Of a DNA stretch of 64,000 nt, positions 24,661 to 34,154 are shown piece after piece. Within the stretch, counting starts at the first letter, position 1. Each line of letters opens with the position of its first letter. A program made the translations under genes and the position numbers. The notes below the pieces were generated by a model. That model was not told the DNA's origin and did not search any database. It saw nothing but the letters and a program-made list of their open reading frames with translations. The stretch spans positions 88,185 through 152,184 of the forward strand of contig DATCEO010000112.1 of assembly GCA_036510065.1 (NCBI GenBank), written 5' to 3'. The stretch is from DASUBV01 sp036510065. Lineage in GTDB: Bacteria; Actinomycetota; Actinomycetes; Streptosporangiales; Streptosporangiaceae.

Positions 24661-26088
24661 TCAGCTCACGGCAGCGCCGAACCACTTGGGCAGCTGGCTG
24701 AGCAGTTCCTGCTGGTCTTCACCGATCCACGCCACGTGGCCGTCCGGCCGCAGCAGCACGGCGGGCACGTCCAGTTCCTCGCTGCCGTCGACGACGTGGT
24801 CGACCCGATCTGCCCAGCCCGCCACCGAGAGCCGGCCGGTCTGGTCGAGCAGCAGCCCGCGGCCGCCGTGCATCAGCTCGTAGAGGCGCCCCCGCTTCAG
24901 CCCCACGTCCCGCATCCGCCGGCCGAGCAGTTCATGCCCGTCGCCGAAGTCGTAGCGGACCCCGATCGCGGTGATCTTCTCGATCAGGTACCGGTTCACG
25001 TCCTCGAAGTCCATCAGTTCCGACACCAGCCGGCGCACTGACCGGGGGCCCGGCTCGGGGGACAGTAGCTCGGTCTGCGCGCGGGTGTTGTTCAGCACGT
25101 CGGCGGCCACCGGGTGCCGTTCGGCGTGGTAGCTGTCCAGCAGCCCCTCCGGTGCCCAGCCGTTGACCTCGGCGGCCAGTTTCCAGCCGAGGTTGAACGC
25201 GTCCTGGATGCCGAGGTTGAGCCCCTGCCCGCCGGTCGGCGGGTGGATGTGCGCCGCGTCGCCGGCCAGCAGCACCCGGCCGGTCCGGTAGCGCTCGGCC
25301 AGCCGGGTGGCGTCGCCGAAACGGGAGAGCCAGCGCGGTGAGTGCGCGCCGAAGTCGGTGCCGGCGAACACCCGCAACCGCTGCCTGAGCTCCTCGAGGG
25401 TCGGCGGGACCGTGCGGTCCACGGCCACCCCGTCGGCGGGCGCGACGAGGCGGTACACCCCGTCCCCGAGGGGCACGGCGCCGAACCGGACATGGGTCTT
25501 GCGGACTTCGGCCACCACGGCGGCCAGCGTCTCCGGCGGGACGTCCACCTCCACCTCGCCCAGCAGCGTCTCGACCCTGGCGGGCTCGCCTGGGAAGCCG
25601 ACGCCGAGCAGCTCGCGCACCGTGCTGCGGCCGCCGTCGCAGCCGACGAGGTAGCGCGAGCGCAGTTGCGTGCCGTCGGCCAGCTCGGCGGTCACCCCGT
25701 GGTCGTCCTGGCTCAGCCCGACCAGTTCGCAGCCGCGCCGGATCTCGGCGCCGAGCTCGGCGGCGTGCTCGGCGAGCAGGCGGTCGGTGGTGGTCTGCGG
25801 GATGCCGAGGACGTACGGATGTGCGGTGTCCAGCCGGTCCGGCGCCGGCTTGCTGATGCCGGCGAAGAAACCGCCGACCGGGTACTGCTGGCCGAGCGCG
25901 AGGAACCGCTCCAGCAGGCCGCGCTGGTCCATCACCTCGATGCTGCGCGCGTGCAGGCCGAGCGAGCGGACAATCCTGGTCGGCTCCGCATCCTTCTCCA
26001 GCACGAGCGCGCGCACGCCGTGCAGCCGCAACTCGCTGGCCAGCATCAAGCCGGTCGGTCCGCCGCCGGCAACGATCACGTCAATCAT
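24661..26088 (-). CDS. rox: FAD-dependent rifampicin monooxygenase (Rox-like)
   Basis: A 475-residue group A flavoprotein hydroxylase. The FAD/NADH motifs are GGGPTGLMLASELRLHG (residues 7-23), the DG motif GCDGGRSTVRELLG, and GDAAHIHPPTGGQGLNLGIQ. The whole protein closely follows the rifampicin monooxygenases (HARSIEVMDQRGLLERF, KRGRLYELMHGGRGLLLDQ), which hydroxylate and linearise rifamycins and give resistance. The ATG at 26088 follows a GGGGGG ribosome site. A palindrome resembling the rifamycin-associated element lies 76 bp upstream. Narrow substrate range is inferred from similarity; other aromatics cannot be excluded. Confidence 0.85.
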   Translation of the reverse strand: MIDVIVAGGGPTGLMLASELRLHGVRALVLEKDAEPTRIVRSLGLHARSIEVMDQRGLLERFLALGQQYPVGGFFAGISKPAPDRLDTAHPYVLGIPQTTTDRLLAEHAAELGAEIRRGCELVGLSQDDHGVTAELADGTQLRSRYLVGCDGGRSTVRELLGVGFPGEPARVETLLGEVEVDVPPETLAAVVAEVRKTHVRFGAVPLGDGVYRLVAPADGVAVDRTVPPTLEELRQRLRVFAGTDFGAHSPRWLSRFGDATRLAERYRTGRVLLAGDAAHIHPPTGGQGLNLGIQDAFNLGWKLAAEVNGWAPEGLLDSYHAERHPVAADVLNNTRAQTELLSPEPGPRSVRRLVSELMDFEDVNRYLIEKITAIGVRYDFGDGHELLGRRMRDVGLKRGRLYELMHGGRGLLLDQTGRLSVAGWADRVDHVVDGSEELDVPAVLLRPDGHVAWIGEDQQELLSQLPKWFGAAVS

Positions 26089-26163
26089 GAACCCCCCGTT
26101 CAACAAGGTTGCATTTCGGCCAAGCTGTTCTGGCTTCGGCTGGAGATTCTGCAGCACGACCCA

Positions 26164-26180
26164 GGTCTTGGCGCAAGGCC
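26164..26180. promoter_or_regulatory. Palindrome resembling the rifamycin-associated element (RAE)
   Basis: GGTCTTG-GCG-CAAGGCC is a near-perfect dyad; on the minus strand it reads GGCCTTGCGCCAAGACC inside GGGGG..CC. From memory, the RAE controlling rifamycin-resistance genes in actinomycetes has a CTTGCGGCAAG-type core, so this differs at about one core base. It lies 76-92 bp upstream of the rox start, where such elements are found. Confidence 0.5.
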
Positions 26181-26450
26181 CCCGGTGCGCTATTCATTGA
26201 GAGTGGCAAGAAGCGGGTAACCTCCTTGCCTTTGGCTTTTGTCGTCCGCTGTGGACGGACAAGCGCCTTGACCATCTCCGGTCCCCGAGCTGCGACGCGG
26301 CGAGCGGCGCAGCCGCTCCAGCTCCAGCTCCGGCACCTGCCGCGCCAGCACGGTGACGCCGGGCAGCAGCACCCGATGACGACGCAGTCACCCCGCCGCC
26401 TGTTCGAACGGGGCCACCGGACCCTATGCCCTGCGCGGCATCGTGCCGGG

Positions 26451-27062
26451 TCATCCGCCAGCCGCCGCCGGGAGATGAACCGTCATCAGCAGCTCGGCGC
26501 CGTCACCGCCGCCTCGGTAGGAATGCGCCGCGTCGGCCGCGAAGGTGGCGGTCAGGCCGGGCCCGAGGTCGTAGCCGGTGCCGTCCACTGTAATGACGGC
26601 GGCGCCGGCGATCACGGTGACGGTCTCCACGACGCCCGGCGGGTGCGGATGGCTCTCGTAAGCCTCGCCCGCGGCCAGGTGCCACCGCCATAGCTCCACC
26701 GGTGCCGCGGTGGGCGTGGTGAGCAGCAGCCGGGCGCTGCCGCCGCCGGGTCCCCGCCAGAGCGGCTCGGTCGCCGCGGCGTCGCTGATCCGCACCCGCC
26801 GCGGGGCGCGGCGCTCGACGAGCGCCGAGACCGAGACGCCCAGCGCGTCGGCGATCCGGACCAGCGTGGCCAGATTCGGGTTGGCCGCGGCGTTCTCGAG
26901 CGCTACCAGCGCCCCCTTGCTCACCCCGGCGCGCGCCGCGAGCTGATCGACCGACAGGCCGCGCCCGCGCCGCAGCCCGCGCACGGTCGCCGCGACCGCT
27001 GACATCACGGCGGGCTGGCCGGCCCGGTCGCCGGTCTCTGAACGGTCGTTTTGATGAACCAT
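26451..27062 (-). CDS. XRE-family regulator with C-terminal cupin
   Basis: A 203-residue regulator. An N-terminal helix-turn-helix (VRGLRRGRGLSVDQLAARAG, VSKGALVALENAAANPNLAT) is joined to a cupin (AYESHPHPPGVVETVTVIAG, with His and Glu ligand positions). These SutR/PuuR-like proteins sense small metabolites. It is divergent from an EamA transporter with only 22 bp between the starts, so it almost certainly governs the transporter. CATAC..GTATATG within the gap is the likely operator. Confidence 0.9.
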   Translation of the reverse strand: MVHQNDRSETGDRAGQPAVMSAVAATVRGLRRGRGLSVDQLAARAGVSKGALVALENAAANPNLATLVRIADALGVSVSALVERRAPRRVRISDAAATEPLWRGPGGGSARLLLTTPTAAPVELWRWHLAAGEAYESHPHPPGVVETVTVIAGAAVITVDGTGYDLGPGLTATFAADAAHSYRGGGDGAELLMTVHLPAAAGG

Positions 27063-27077
27063 ACGGTCAGTATATGG
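27058..27077. promoter_or_regulatory. Operator/promoter overlap of XRE gene and EamA gene
   Basis: CCATAC-GGTCA-GTATATGG is an imperfect inverted repeat spanning the 22-bp gap between the divergent starts. There is no room for separate promoters, so the transcripts are likely leaderless or nearly so, and binding would block both. Confidence 0.5.
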
Positions 27078-27084
27078 TGGGCGG

Positions 27085-27939
27085 ATGCTCGCCGTCATCC
27101 TCGCTGTCGTCAGCTCGCTCGGGTACGGGTTGGCGGACTTCGCGGGCGGCCTGGCGACGCGGACCGTGCCGGTCCTGCGCGTCGTCGCGGTGACCGCGCC
27201 GGTCAGCCTGGCCGCCGACCTCGTGCTGCTGCCGCTGCTCGGCGGGCGCTGGTCGGCCGGGGCCCTGGCCTGGGGCGCCGCGTCCGGGCTGGCCTCGGCG
27301 GCAGCGTTCGCGCTGCTGTACCAGAGCCTGGCGCTGGGCCCGATGGGCGTGCTGTCGCCGGTGACGGCGGTCGTCTCGGCCGTGCTCCCCGCCGCGGCCG
27401 GCATCATCGAGGGCGAGCGGCTCAGCGCGCTGGCCGGCGCCGGCATCTTCCTGGCCATCCTGGCGGTGATCGCCGTCAGCGCGGGCCCGGGGGAGCGGGG
27501 CCGCCGGCCGAGCGCCACCGCCCTGGGCCTGGCCGTCACGGCCGGCGCCGCCATCGCCGCCCAGCTAGTCTGCCTGAACCAGACCCCGCACGACAGCGGG
27601 GTCGTCCCGCTGATCGTCGGGCGCGCGGTATCGGCGGCGCTGCTGCTTGGTGCGGCCAGCCTGCGCCGCGGCGGGGCGGCGGCTGGGCTGCCCAACCGGC
27701 AGCGGCGGCCCGCGTTGCGGCTGGCCGTCGGCGCGGGCATCTTCGACGCGGCCGCAAACCTCGCGTTCCTGCTCGCGGTCCGCAGCGGCAGCCTCATCGT
27801 GGTGGCGGTGATCAGCGCTCTGTATCCCGCCGGGACCGTCCTGCTGGCCCGCCGCTTCCTCGACGAGCGGCTCACCCGCACCCAGCTCGCCGGCCTGCTC
27901 ACCGCCGCGGCCGCGGTCAGCCTCCTGGCCGCAGGATGA
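27085..27939 (+). CDS. EamA/DMT-family transporter
   Basis: A 284-residue membrane protein with ten hydrophobic segments arranged as two five-helix EamA repeats (SSLGYGLADFAGGLATRTVP; ALLYQSLALGPMGVLSPVTA; the second repeat ends ALYPAGTVLLARRFLDERLT). It is probably an exporter of a small metabolite or drug. ATG 27085 follows a GGTGGGCGG site. It pairs with the divergent XRE-cupin regulator, a layout that is common in actinomycetes. Confidence 0.9.
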   Translation: MLAVILAVVSSLGYGLADFAGGLATRTVPVLRVVAVTAPVSLAADLVLLPLLGGRWSAGALAWGAASGLASAAAFALLYQSLALGPMGVLSPVTAVVSAVLPAAAGIIEGERLSALAGAGIFLAILAVIAVSAGPGERGRRPSATALGLAVTAGAAIAAQLVCLNQTPHDSGVVPLIVGRAVSAALLLGAASLRRGGAAAGLPNRQRRPALRLAVGAGIFDAAANLAFLLAVRSGSLIVVAVISALYPAGTVLLARRFLDERLTRTQLAGLLTAAAAVSLLAAG

Positions 27940-27958
27940 GCCGCGGTGAACCAGGGTC

Positions 27959-28342
27959 CTAGCCGGGCAGCGGCAGCCGCGTCCGGAGCAGGCAGAACTC
28001 GTTACCCTCGGGATCGGCGAGGACGTGCCAGCTCTCCTGGCCGCTCTGGCCGACGTCGGCCGCGGTCGCGCCGGCGGCCAGGAGCCGGGCCAGCTCGGCA
28101 TCCTGGTCACGGTCTGTGGGGCTGACGTCCAGGTGCAGGGGAAGCTTGCCGGCCTTCGAGGCGGACGCCGGGCTGAACACGATCGTCGGCTGCAGGCCGC
28201 CGAAGCCGACCCCCGGCGGGCCGATCTCGATGCTGCCGTCCTGCTGCTCAAGCACGACGAACCCGAGCACCTCGCACCAGAACGCCGCCAGCCGTTCCGG
28301 CTCCCGCGCGTCTATCACGAGCTCGCTGATCCGGCAGGCCAT
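27959..28342 (-). CDS. VOC-family protein
   Basis: A 127-residue single VOC domain: ISELVIDAREPERLAAFWCE at the N-terminus, KLPLHLDVSPTDRDQDAELA in the middle, and WHVLADPEGNEFCLL at the end. It belongs to the group often annotated as glyoxalase-like (subgroup with FWxxVLG). It lies 41 bp downstream of another VOC gene on the same strand and probably shares its transcript. Confidence 0.88.
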   Translation of the reverse strand: MACRISELVIDAREPERLAAFWCEVLGFVVLEQQDGSIEIGPPGVGFGGLQPTIVFSPASASKAGKLPLHLDVSPTDRDQDAELARLLAAGATAADVGQSGQESWHVLADPEGNEFCLLRTRLPLPG

Positions 28343-28383
28343 ATCTCCACCCTCAGAAAGTCATCCGGTCACCGGACCGCCGG

Positions 28384-28818
28384 CTAGCCGCGCGGTCCCT
28401 GCTGCCAGACGCCGACCACGTTCCCGGCCGGGTCGCGGAACGTCGCGACCCACAGATCACCCTCGGGATAGGGGGCCATGGCCACGCTGCCGCCGCGCTC
28501 CGTGACGCTCTCCAGGATGTCGTCGAGCCGGTCCACGTAGATGTAGGGCAGCATCCCGGAATCGCCGGAAGCGGGCCGGTCGGTGACAAAGGCGCCGATC
28601 ACGTGGCCGGTTCCGTCCTCGAAGCTCGGGTGCTCGGGATGGTCGCGAACGCGCCAGCCGAACACCGAGGCGTAAAACCGCGCCGACTGACCCGGATCGG
28701 CGGCGGGAATGTGCAGGTAAGAGACGCCCGAGATGCGGAACACTCGCGACGGCCCGCCGTCCGCGGGCTGGGCCTGCGGGCTAGCTGCCGCCGGGTAATC
28801 AGTGGCCGAGGAACTCAC
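28384..28818 (-). CDS. VOC-family protein
   Basis: A 144-residue VOC protein with a 30-residue polar N-terminal extension, then SYLHIPAADPGQSARFYASV, DGTGHVIGAF, LPYIYVDRLDDILESVTERG and a last strand FRDPAGNVVGVWQQ. This is the group of small VOC proteins similar to the one at 53564-53956. It is followed by a second VOC gene. The ATG has a GGAAGGATGG site upstream. Confidence 0.88.
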   Translation of the reverse strand: MSSSATDYPAAASPQAQPADGGPSRVFRISGVSYLHIPAADPGQSARFYASVFGWRVRDHPEHPSFEDGTGHVIGAFVTDRPASGDSGMLPYIYVDRLDDILESVTERGGSVAMAPYPEGDLWVATFRDPAGNVVGVWQQGPRG

Positions 28819-28871
28819 CTGCCATCCTTCCTTCCCACATCGTCAGGAACTACCGGGTAGTGGACCGGGCC

Positions 28872-30386
28872 TTAGCGCAGCCACCGCCGGTACTTGGGCC
28901 GTGAGGCGTGCCGCCAGGCCTTCCACGCGCGGCGCTGCAGGTCCAGCGCCCGGCAGGCCTCCTGCCCGTACAGCAGGCCGAACGTGAAGGCGTTGTCACC
29001 GGCCCGGTGGGCGCGCAGGCCCAGCTCCCGGATCCTCGCGCGCGCCACGAACGTGTCCTGGTGGTCGCCGAGCACGGACTGCATCGTCTTCATCCGGCTG
29101 ACGTAGCGGCTGGCCGGCTTGCCGGTGACCGGCACCATGACCTCGGCCGCGTAGCGGGCGCGCTTAGCGGCCTTCCGGGCCTCATGCAGCGCGCCATCAC
29201 GCTCCGGGCCGGGCGGCCGCTGCTCGGCCCGGCCGATGCGCTTGCCCACCCGCCGGTCGGCCTTGGCGATCGGGCCCAGCAGGGCGCTGGCGCCGCGGGC
29301 TTCGGCTTCCGTCAGCGGGGGCTCGGCCAGCAGCCCGTCCAGATCGTCGAGAAGCGCGAAGTAACGAGGCGAATCCAGGGCCTTGAGCGCCGCCCGGCGG
29401 GCGGCGGCGTTCTGCGGGGCCAGGATCTCGGTCAGGGTGGCCTGCACGGGCCCGAGGACGAGCTCCGGCGGGAGCTGCTCGACCGACGTCGTGACGTGCT
29501 CCGCGAACACCTCACCGTCCCGGGCCTCGCCCAGGACCTGGCCGAGCCACCGGAGCTCCCCGACCAGGTGAGCGGTGGCCGCCGGGTCCACGATCACGGC
29601 GAAGCTCTGCAGGGTCGCGCGCAGCCGCCGGCTGGCCACCCGCATCTTGTGCACGGAATCCGGCTCTTCCCGGCGGATCATCGGGTCGGCGGCCCTGAGG
29701 GCATCAGCATGGGCGCTCAGGTAGGCCAGTACGATCTCGCCCGCCGGCGATCGGGATGTCAGCCGCGGGGGGCGGGCGGGCGGCGGCAGCCGTCCGGCCA
29801 GGACTCGCTGGAGTTTCGCGGAGCGGTCGGAGGGACGCAGTCCGGCCTCCCGCAGCCGCTTGTCGACGGCCTGCAGCAGTTTCCGGTCGCCGCCGGTGAG
29901 CTCCACCTCGATCTCGCGCCACCGCGTCAGCGCGGTGACGCTGCCCAGGCTCTGGGCGGACACGTCGTCATCGACGACCTCGGCCAGGGAGGTGCCGCCC
30001 TCGTCGAGCAGCAGCCGCCGCCGGCGCACGGTGGCGATGCGGGCCACGGGCCGCAGCGGGGAGGTGCGGGTGTACACGCGCACCAGCCGGGCCAGCTCGG
30101 CCGGCGCGCTGCGGCCGCGGCCCAGCGGAAGGTGCAGCTCGGTCCGCGAATCCGGCCCCGCCGGGAGCTTGAGATGCCAGCCCGCGTCGGAGCCGCCGCG
30201 CCGGCGGCGCAGGGTGATCCCGGCGCTGAGCAGCCGGAGGTCGTCAGTGTCGAAGTACTCAGCCTCCAGGCTGAATTCCTCCGGCTCCGAGACCGCGCCC
30301 ACGTGCGGCAGGCCAGTCAGGTCGGGCAGCGCGGTGCCTGGCTCGGCCTCGTACTTGCGTTCGGTCTCGCGCATTTCGGTAAGCAT
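28872..30386 (-). CDS. CYTH-CHAD domain protein
   Basis: A 504-residue protein. The CYTH domain (residues 1-200) has the ExExK signature ETERKYE at 7-13 and a metal-binding tunnel strand pattern (ITLRRRRGG, WHLKLPAG, WREIEVEL). The CHAD domain (about 215-500) has conserved His residues (SVHKMRVASRRLRATLQSF; LHEARKAAKRARYAAEV). CYTH hydrolyses triphosphate compounds, and CHAD binds polyphosphate. A role in polyphosphate metabolism is therefore likely. An alternative start at 30374 (MRETERKYE) is equally good. Confidence 0.92.
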   Translation of the reverse strand: MLTEMRETERKYEAEPGTALPDLTGLPHVGAVSEPEEFSLEAEYFDTDDLRLLSAGITLRRRRGGSDAGWHLKLPAGPDSRTELHLPLGRGRSAPAELARLVRVYTRTSPLRPVARIATVRRRRLLLDEGGTSLAEVVDDDVSAQSLGSVTALTRWREIEVELTGGDRKLLQAVDKRLREAGLRPSDRSAKLQRVLAGRLPPPARPPRLTSRSPAGEIVLAYLSAHADALRAADPMIRREEPDSVHKMRVASRRLRATLQSFAVIVDPAATAHLVGELRWLGQVLGEARDGEVFAEHVTTSVEQLPPELVLGPVQATLTEILAPQNAAARRAALKALDSPRYFALLDDLDGLLAEPPLTEAEARGASALLGPIAKADRRVGKRIGRAEQRPPGPERDGALHEARKAAKRARYAAEVMVPVTGKPASRYVSRMKTMQSVLGDHQDTFVARARIRELGLRAHRAGDNAFTFGLLYGQEACRALDLQRRAWKAWRHASRPKYRRWLR

Positions 30387-30431
30387 CAGGTCTGCCCTAC
30401 CCCGCCAGCGGCAGGTGACACAATGCGCCGG

Positions 30432-33400
30432 TCACGCCGCGGCGATGGCCGTGGCGCCGAGCAGGCTCTTGATATCGGCCATGAAGCTGCTGCTTGCCTG
30501 GACCGGGAAATCGCAGAGGTCCATGAGCAGCGGCGTGTCGCCGGAGCGCTCCAGCCTGAGCACGACCGGGGTACCGCCGGGGTGGGCGGTCAGGATGTGC
30601 CTCAGCTCGGCGGTGAGCTCGGCGGTGATCTTGTCGTGGTGCAGGGCGATGACGACCGGGGGCCCGCTGCTGCCGCGGACGGCGGCCAGGTCCAGGAGCG
30701 CGAGGTCCTGGGCGAAGATGCTGACGGTGCCGTCCCGGTCATTGATCCGGCCGCGGACGCTCACCGCCGCGTCCTCGGTCAGCTCGGCGGCGAACTGGCC
30801 GTAGACCTTGGGGAAGAACAGGACCTCGACGGCCGCGTCGAGGTCCTCGATGGTGACGATCGCCCACGGGTTGCCGCTCTTCTTGTTGATCCGCCGGTCC
30901 ACCGACACGATGATGCCCGCGACCTGCACGTCGCCCTCGGCGCGGCCGGACGCGAGCAGCTCGGCGATAGCGATGTCCCGGTTCCGGGCCAGGATCCGCT
31001 CGGCGCCGTCCAGCGGATGCCCGGAGACGTACAGGCCGAGCATCTCCCGCTCGGCGGCCAGCAGCAGCTTGCGCGGCCACTCCTCGGCGGTGAGCTTGAA
31101 GTCCAGGCCGATGCGGGGCTGCGCGGCCGCGTCGCTGGGCTCGGTCGCGGCGAACAGGTCGAACTGGCCGATCGCCTCCTGGCGCTTGACGCCGATGACC
31201 GCGTCGACGGCCTGCTCCTGGACCAGGAACAGCGACTTGCGGGTGTGGCCGAGCGAGTCGAAGGCGCCCGCCCGGATCAGCGACTCCACCACCCGCTTGT
31301 TGCAGACGGCGATCTCGGACTTGTCGAGGAAGTCCGCGAACGAGGCGTAGCTGCCCTCGCGCTGCCGGGTCAACACGATCGAGTTGACGACGTTGGCCCC
31401 GACGTTGCGGATGGCCCCGAGGCCGAACCGGATGTCGGTGCCGACCGGGGAGAAGTCCAGACGCGACTCGTTCACGTCCGGCGGCAGCACCTTGATGCCG
31501 AGCTTGCGGCACTGCGCCAGGTAGACCGCCATCCGGTCCTTGTCGTCGCCCACCGAGGTCAGCAGCGCGGACATGTACTCGGCCGGGTAGTTGGCCTTGA
31601 GGTAGGCGGTCCAGTAGGACACCATGCCGTAGCCGGCCGTATGGGACTTGTTGAACCCGTACCCGGAGAACGGCACCAGGACGTCCCAGACCGCCTTGGT
31701 CGCCTGGTCGGAGAAGCCGCTGGCCTTCATCCCGGCGGCGAACTCCTCCCAGTTCGCGTCCAGGACCTCCTTCTTCTTCTTGCCCATGGCCCGGCGCAGC
31801 AGGTCGGCCCGGCCGAGCGAGTACCCGGCCAGCTGCTGGGCGATGGCCATGACCTGCTCCTGGTACACGACCAGGTGATAGGTCTCCCCGAGAATGGGCT
31901 CCAGGGCCCGCTCCAGCTCGGGATGGATCGGCTCGACCTTCTGCCGCCCGTTCTTGCGGTCGGCGTAGTTGATGTGGGTGTTGGCCGCCATCGGGCCGGG
32001 CCGGTACAGCGCCAGCACGGCCGCGATGTCGCCGAAGGCCGTCGGCGCCATCAGCTTCAGCAGGCTGCGCATCGGGCCGCCGTCGAGCTGGAAGACGCCG
32101 AGGGTGTCGCCGCGGGCCAGCAGTTCGTAGGTGGGCTTGTCGTCCAGGGGGAGCTGGTCCAGCTCGATGTCGATGCCCCGGTTGGCGCTGACGTTGGCGA
32201 TCGCGTCGGCGATCACCGTCAGGTTCCGCAGCCCGAGGAAGTCCATCTTGAGCAGCCCCATGTCCTCGCACTGGACAAAGGGGAACCCGGTGATGATGGC
32301 GCCGTCGTCCTCGCGGCGGTGAATCGGCAGCACGTCCGCCAGCGGCTCGGACGACAAGATCACGCCGGCGGCGTGCACGCCGGTGCCCCGGGTCAGCCCC
32401 TCGATCCCGCGGGCCGTGTCGAGGATCTTCTTGACCTCGGCGTCCTCCTCGTACAGCGCGCGCAGCTCGCCGGCCTCGCTGTAGCGGTCGTGGCTGGGGT
32501 CGAAGATCCCCGATAGCGGGATTTCCTTGCCCATGACCGCGCCCGGGAACACCTTGGTGATCTTGTCGCCCAGCGCGTACGGGAAGCCGAGGACCCGGCA
32601 GGCGTCCTTGACGGCGGCCTTGGCCTTGATGGTGCCGAAGGTCAGGATCTGGCAGACCCGGTCGTCGCCGTACTTCTCCGTGACATAACGGATCATGTCA
32701 CCGCGGCCGCGCTCATCGAAGTCCAGGTCGATGTCGGGCATCGTGACCCGCTCGGGGTTGAGGAACCGCTCGAAGATCAGCGAGTGCTCGATCGGATCCA
32801 GGTCGGTGATGCCCAGGACGTAAGCGACCATCGATCCGGTGGCCGAGCCGCGGCCGGGGCCCAGCCCGATCTTGGCGCGCCGGGCGTAGTGGCAGATGTC
32901 GGCCACGACCAGGAAGTAGGCCGGGAAGCCCATCCTCTCGATAACGCCGAGCTCGTACTCGATGCGGTCCAGGACCTCGCGGGAGGGCCGGTCGCCGAAG
33001 CGCTGTCCCACGCCGTCGGCCACTTCCTTGCGCAGCCAGGAGGACTGCGTCTCGCCGTCGGGCACCGGGTACTTCGGCATCCGGTCGACATGGGTGAACA
33101 CCTCGTCGTAGGGCTGCACCCGCTCGGCGATCAGCAGGGAGCTGTCACAGGCGCCGGGCACCTGCTCGTCCCAGATCCGGCGCATGTCGTCCGGGCTCTT
33201 GATGTAGTAGCCGTCGCCGTCGAGCTTGAACCGCTTCGGGTCATCGATGGTCTTGCCGGTGCCGATGCAGAGCAGCACCTCGTGCGACGCCGACTGGTCC
33301 TTGGTGACGTAGTGGCTGTCGTTAGTCGCCAGCGGACGCAGGCCGAGCTTCTGGCCAATGTCCAGCAGGCCGGCCCGGACCGACCGCTCGATCGCCAGCC

Positions 33401-34001
33401 CGTGCTCCATCAGCTCCAGGAAGAAGTTCTCCGGGCCGAAGATGTCGCGGTAAGTGGCGGCCGCCTCCAGGGCCTTGGCCGGCTGGCCGAGCCGCAGCCG
33501 GGTCTGCACCTCGCCGGACGGGCAGCCGGTGGTCGCGATGATGCCCTCGGAGAGCTCGGCGATCAGCTCGCGGTCCATCCGCGGCTTGCGGTAGAAGCCC
33601 TCCAGCGACGCCCGGCTCGACAGCCGGAACAGGTTGCGCAGCCCGGTAGCGCTGGCGGCCAGCATGGTCATGTGGGTATAGGCGCCGCCGCCGGAGACGT
33701 CGCCGCCCTCGCCGTCCATGTCCACGTCGCGGCGGCCGCTCTCGCCCCAGAACACCGGCTTCTTGTGGAACCGGGACTCCGGGGCCACGTAGGCCTCGAT
33801 GCCGATGATCGGCTTGACGCCGGCCTTGCTGCCCTGCTGGAAGAATTCGTAGGCGCCGAACATGTTGCCGTGATCGGTCATCCCGACGGCGGGCATGCCG
33901 AGCCGGGCGGCCTCGGCCATCAGGGGGGTGATCTTGGCGGCGCCATCCAGCATCGAGTACTCGGTGTGCACGTGCAGATGTACGTACGAACTCGCCGCCA
34001 C
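30432..34001 (-). CDS. dnaE: DNA polymerase III alpha subunit
   Basis: The 1189-residue catalytic subunit of the replicative polymerase. The N-terminal PHP domain begins YVHLHVHTEYSMLDGAAKIT, with TDHGNMFGAY next. The catalytic aspartates lie in PDIDLDFDERGRGDMIRYV near residue 420. The palm and thumb are followed by a helix-hairpin-helix region and a C-terminal OB fold (VQVAGIIVSVDRRINKKSGN). Length and domain order fit DnaE1 rather than the shorter DnaE2/ImuC. It is a core chromosomal gene and marks this part of the window as backbone. Confidence 0.97.
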   Translation of the reverse strand: MAASSYVHLHVHTEYSMLDGAAKITPLMAEAARLGMPAVGMTDHGNMFGAYEFFQQGSKAGVKPIIGIEAYVAPESRFHKKPVFWGESGRRDVDMDGEGGDVSGGGAYTHMTMLAASATGLRNLFRLSSRASLEGFYRKPRMDRELIAELSEGIIATTGCPSGEVQTRLRLGQPAKALEAAATYRDIFGPENFFLELMEHGLAIERSVRAGLLDIGQKLGLRPLATNDSHYVTKDQSASHEVLLCIGTGKTIDDPKRFKLDGDGYYIKSPDDMRRIWDEQVPGACDSSLLIAERVQPYDEVFTHVDRMPKYPVPDGETQSSWLRKEVADGVGQRFGDRPSREVLDRIEYELGVIERMGFPAYFLVVADICHYARRAKIGLGPGRGSATGSMVAYVLGITDLDPIEHSLIFERFLNPERVTMPDIDLDFDERGRGDMIRYVTEKYGDDRVCQILTFGTIKAKAAVKDACRVLGFPYALGDKITKVFPGAVMGKEIPLSGIFDPSHDRYSEAGELRALYEEDAEVKKILDTARGIEGLTRGTGVHAAGVILSSEPLADVLPIHRREDDGAIITGFPFVQCEDMGLLKMDFLGLRNLTVIADAIANVSANRGIDIELDQLPLDDKPTYELLARGDTLGVFQLDGGPMRSLLKLMAPTAFGDIAAVLALYRPGPMAANTHINYADRKNGRQKVEPIHPELERALEPILGETYHLVVYQEQVMAIAQQLAGYSLGRADLLRRAMGKKKKEVLDANWEEFAAGMKASGFSDQATKAVWDVLVPFSGYGFNKSHTAGYGMVSYWTAYLKANYPAEYMSALLTSVGDDKDRMAVYLAQCRKLGIKVLPPDVNESRLDFSPVGTDIRFGLGAIRNVGANVVNSIVLTRQREGSYASFADFLDKSEIAVCNKRVVESLIRAGAFDSLGHTRKSLFLVQEQAVDAVIGVKRQEAIGQFDLFAATEPSDAAAQPRIGLDFKLTAEEWPRKLLLAAEREMLGLYVSGHPLDGAERILARNRDIAIAELLASGRAEGDVQVAGIIVSVDRRINKKSGNPWAIVTIEDLDAAVEVLFFPKVYGQFAAELTEDAAVSVRGRINDRDGTVSIFAQDLALLDLAAVRGSSGPPVVIALHHDKITAELTAELRHILTAHPGGTPVVLRLERSGDTPLLMDLCDFPVQASSSFMADIKSLLGATAIAAA

Positions 34002-34154
34002 GAACCCTCCTCGCCACCCCGGACTGAGGTCACCCTAGACCCACCCGAGGGGCCGGCTGGGGATGGTTTGCGGAGTGTCTGAGACCGGTTCGGAGTGTCC
34101 CCGCCCGACTGCGCGCCGTGGCGGCGAGCCGGGGTCGCCAGGCGGCGGAACCTG

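Noticed and set aside
28908..32516. A 1202-codon open frame on the plus strand
   Set aside because: It runs antisense to the CYTH-CHAD gene and dnaE, whose identity is certain. Long antisense frames are a normal effect of high third-position GC.
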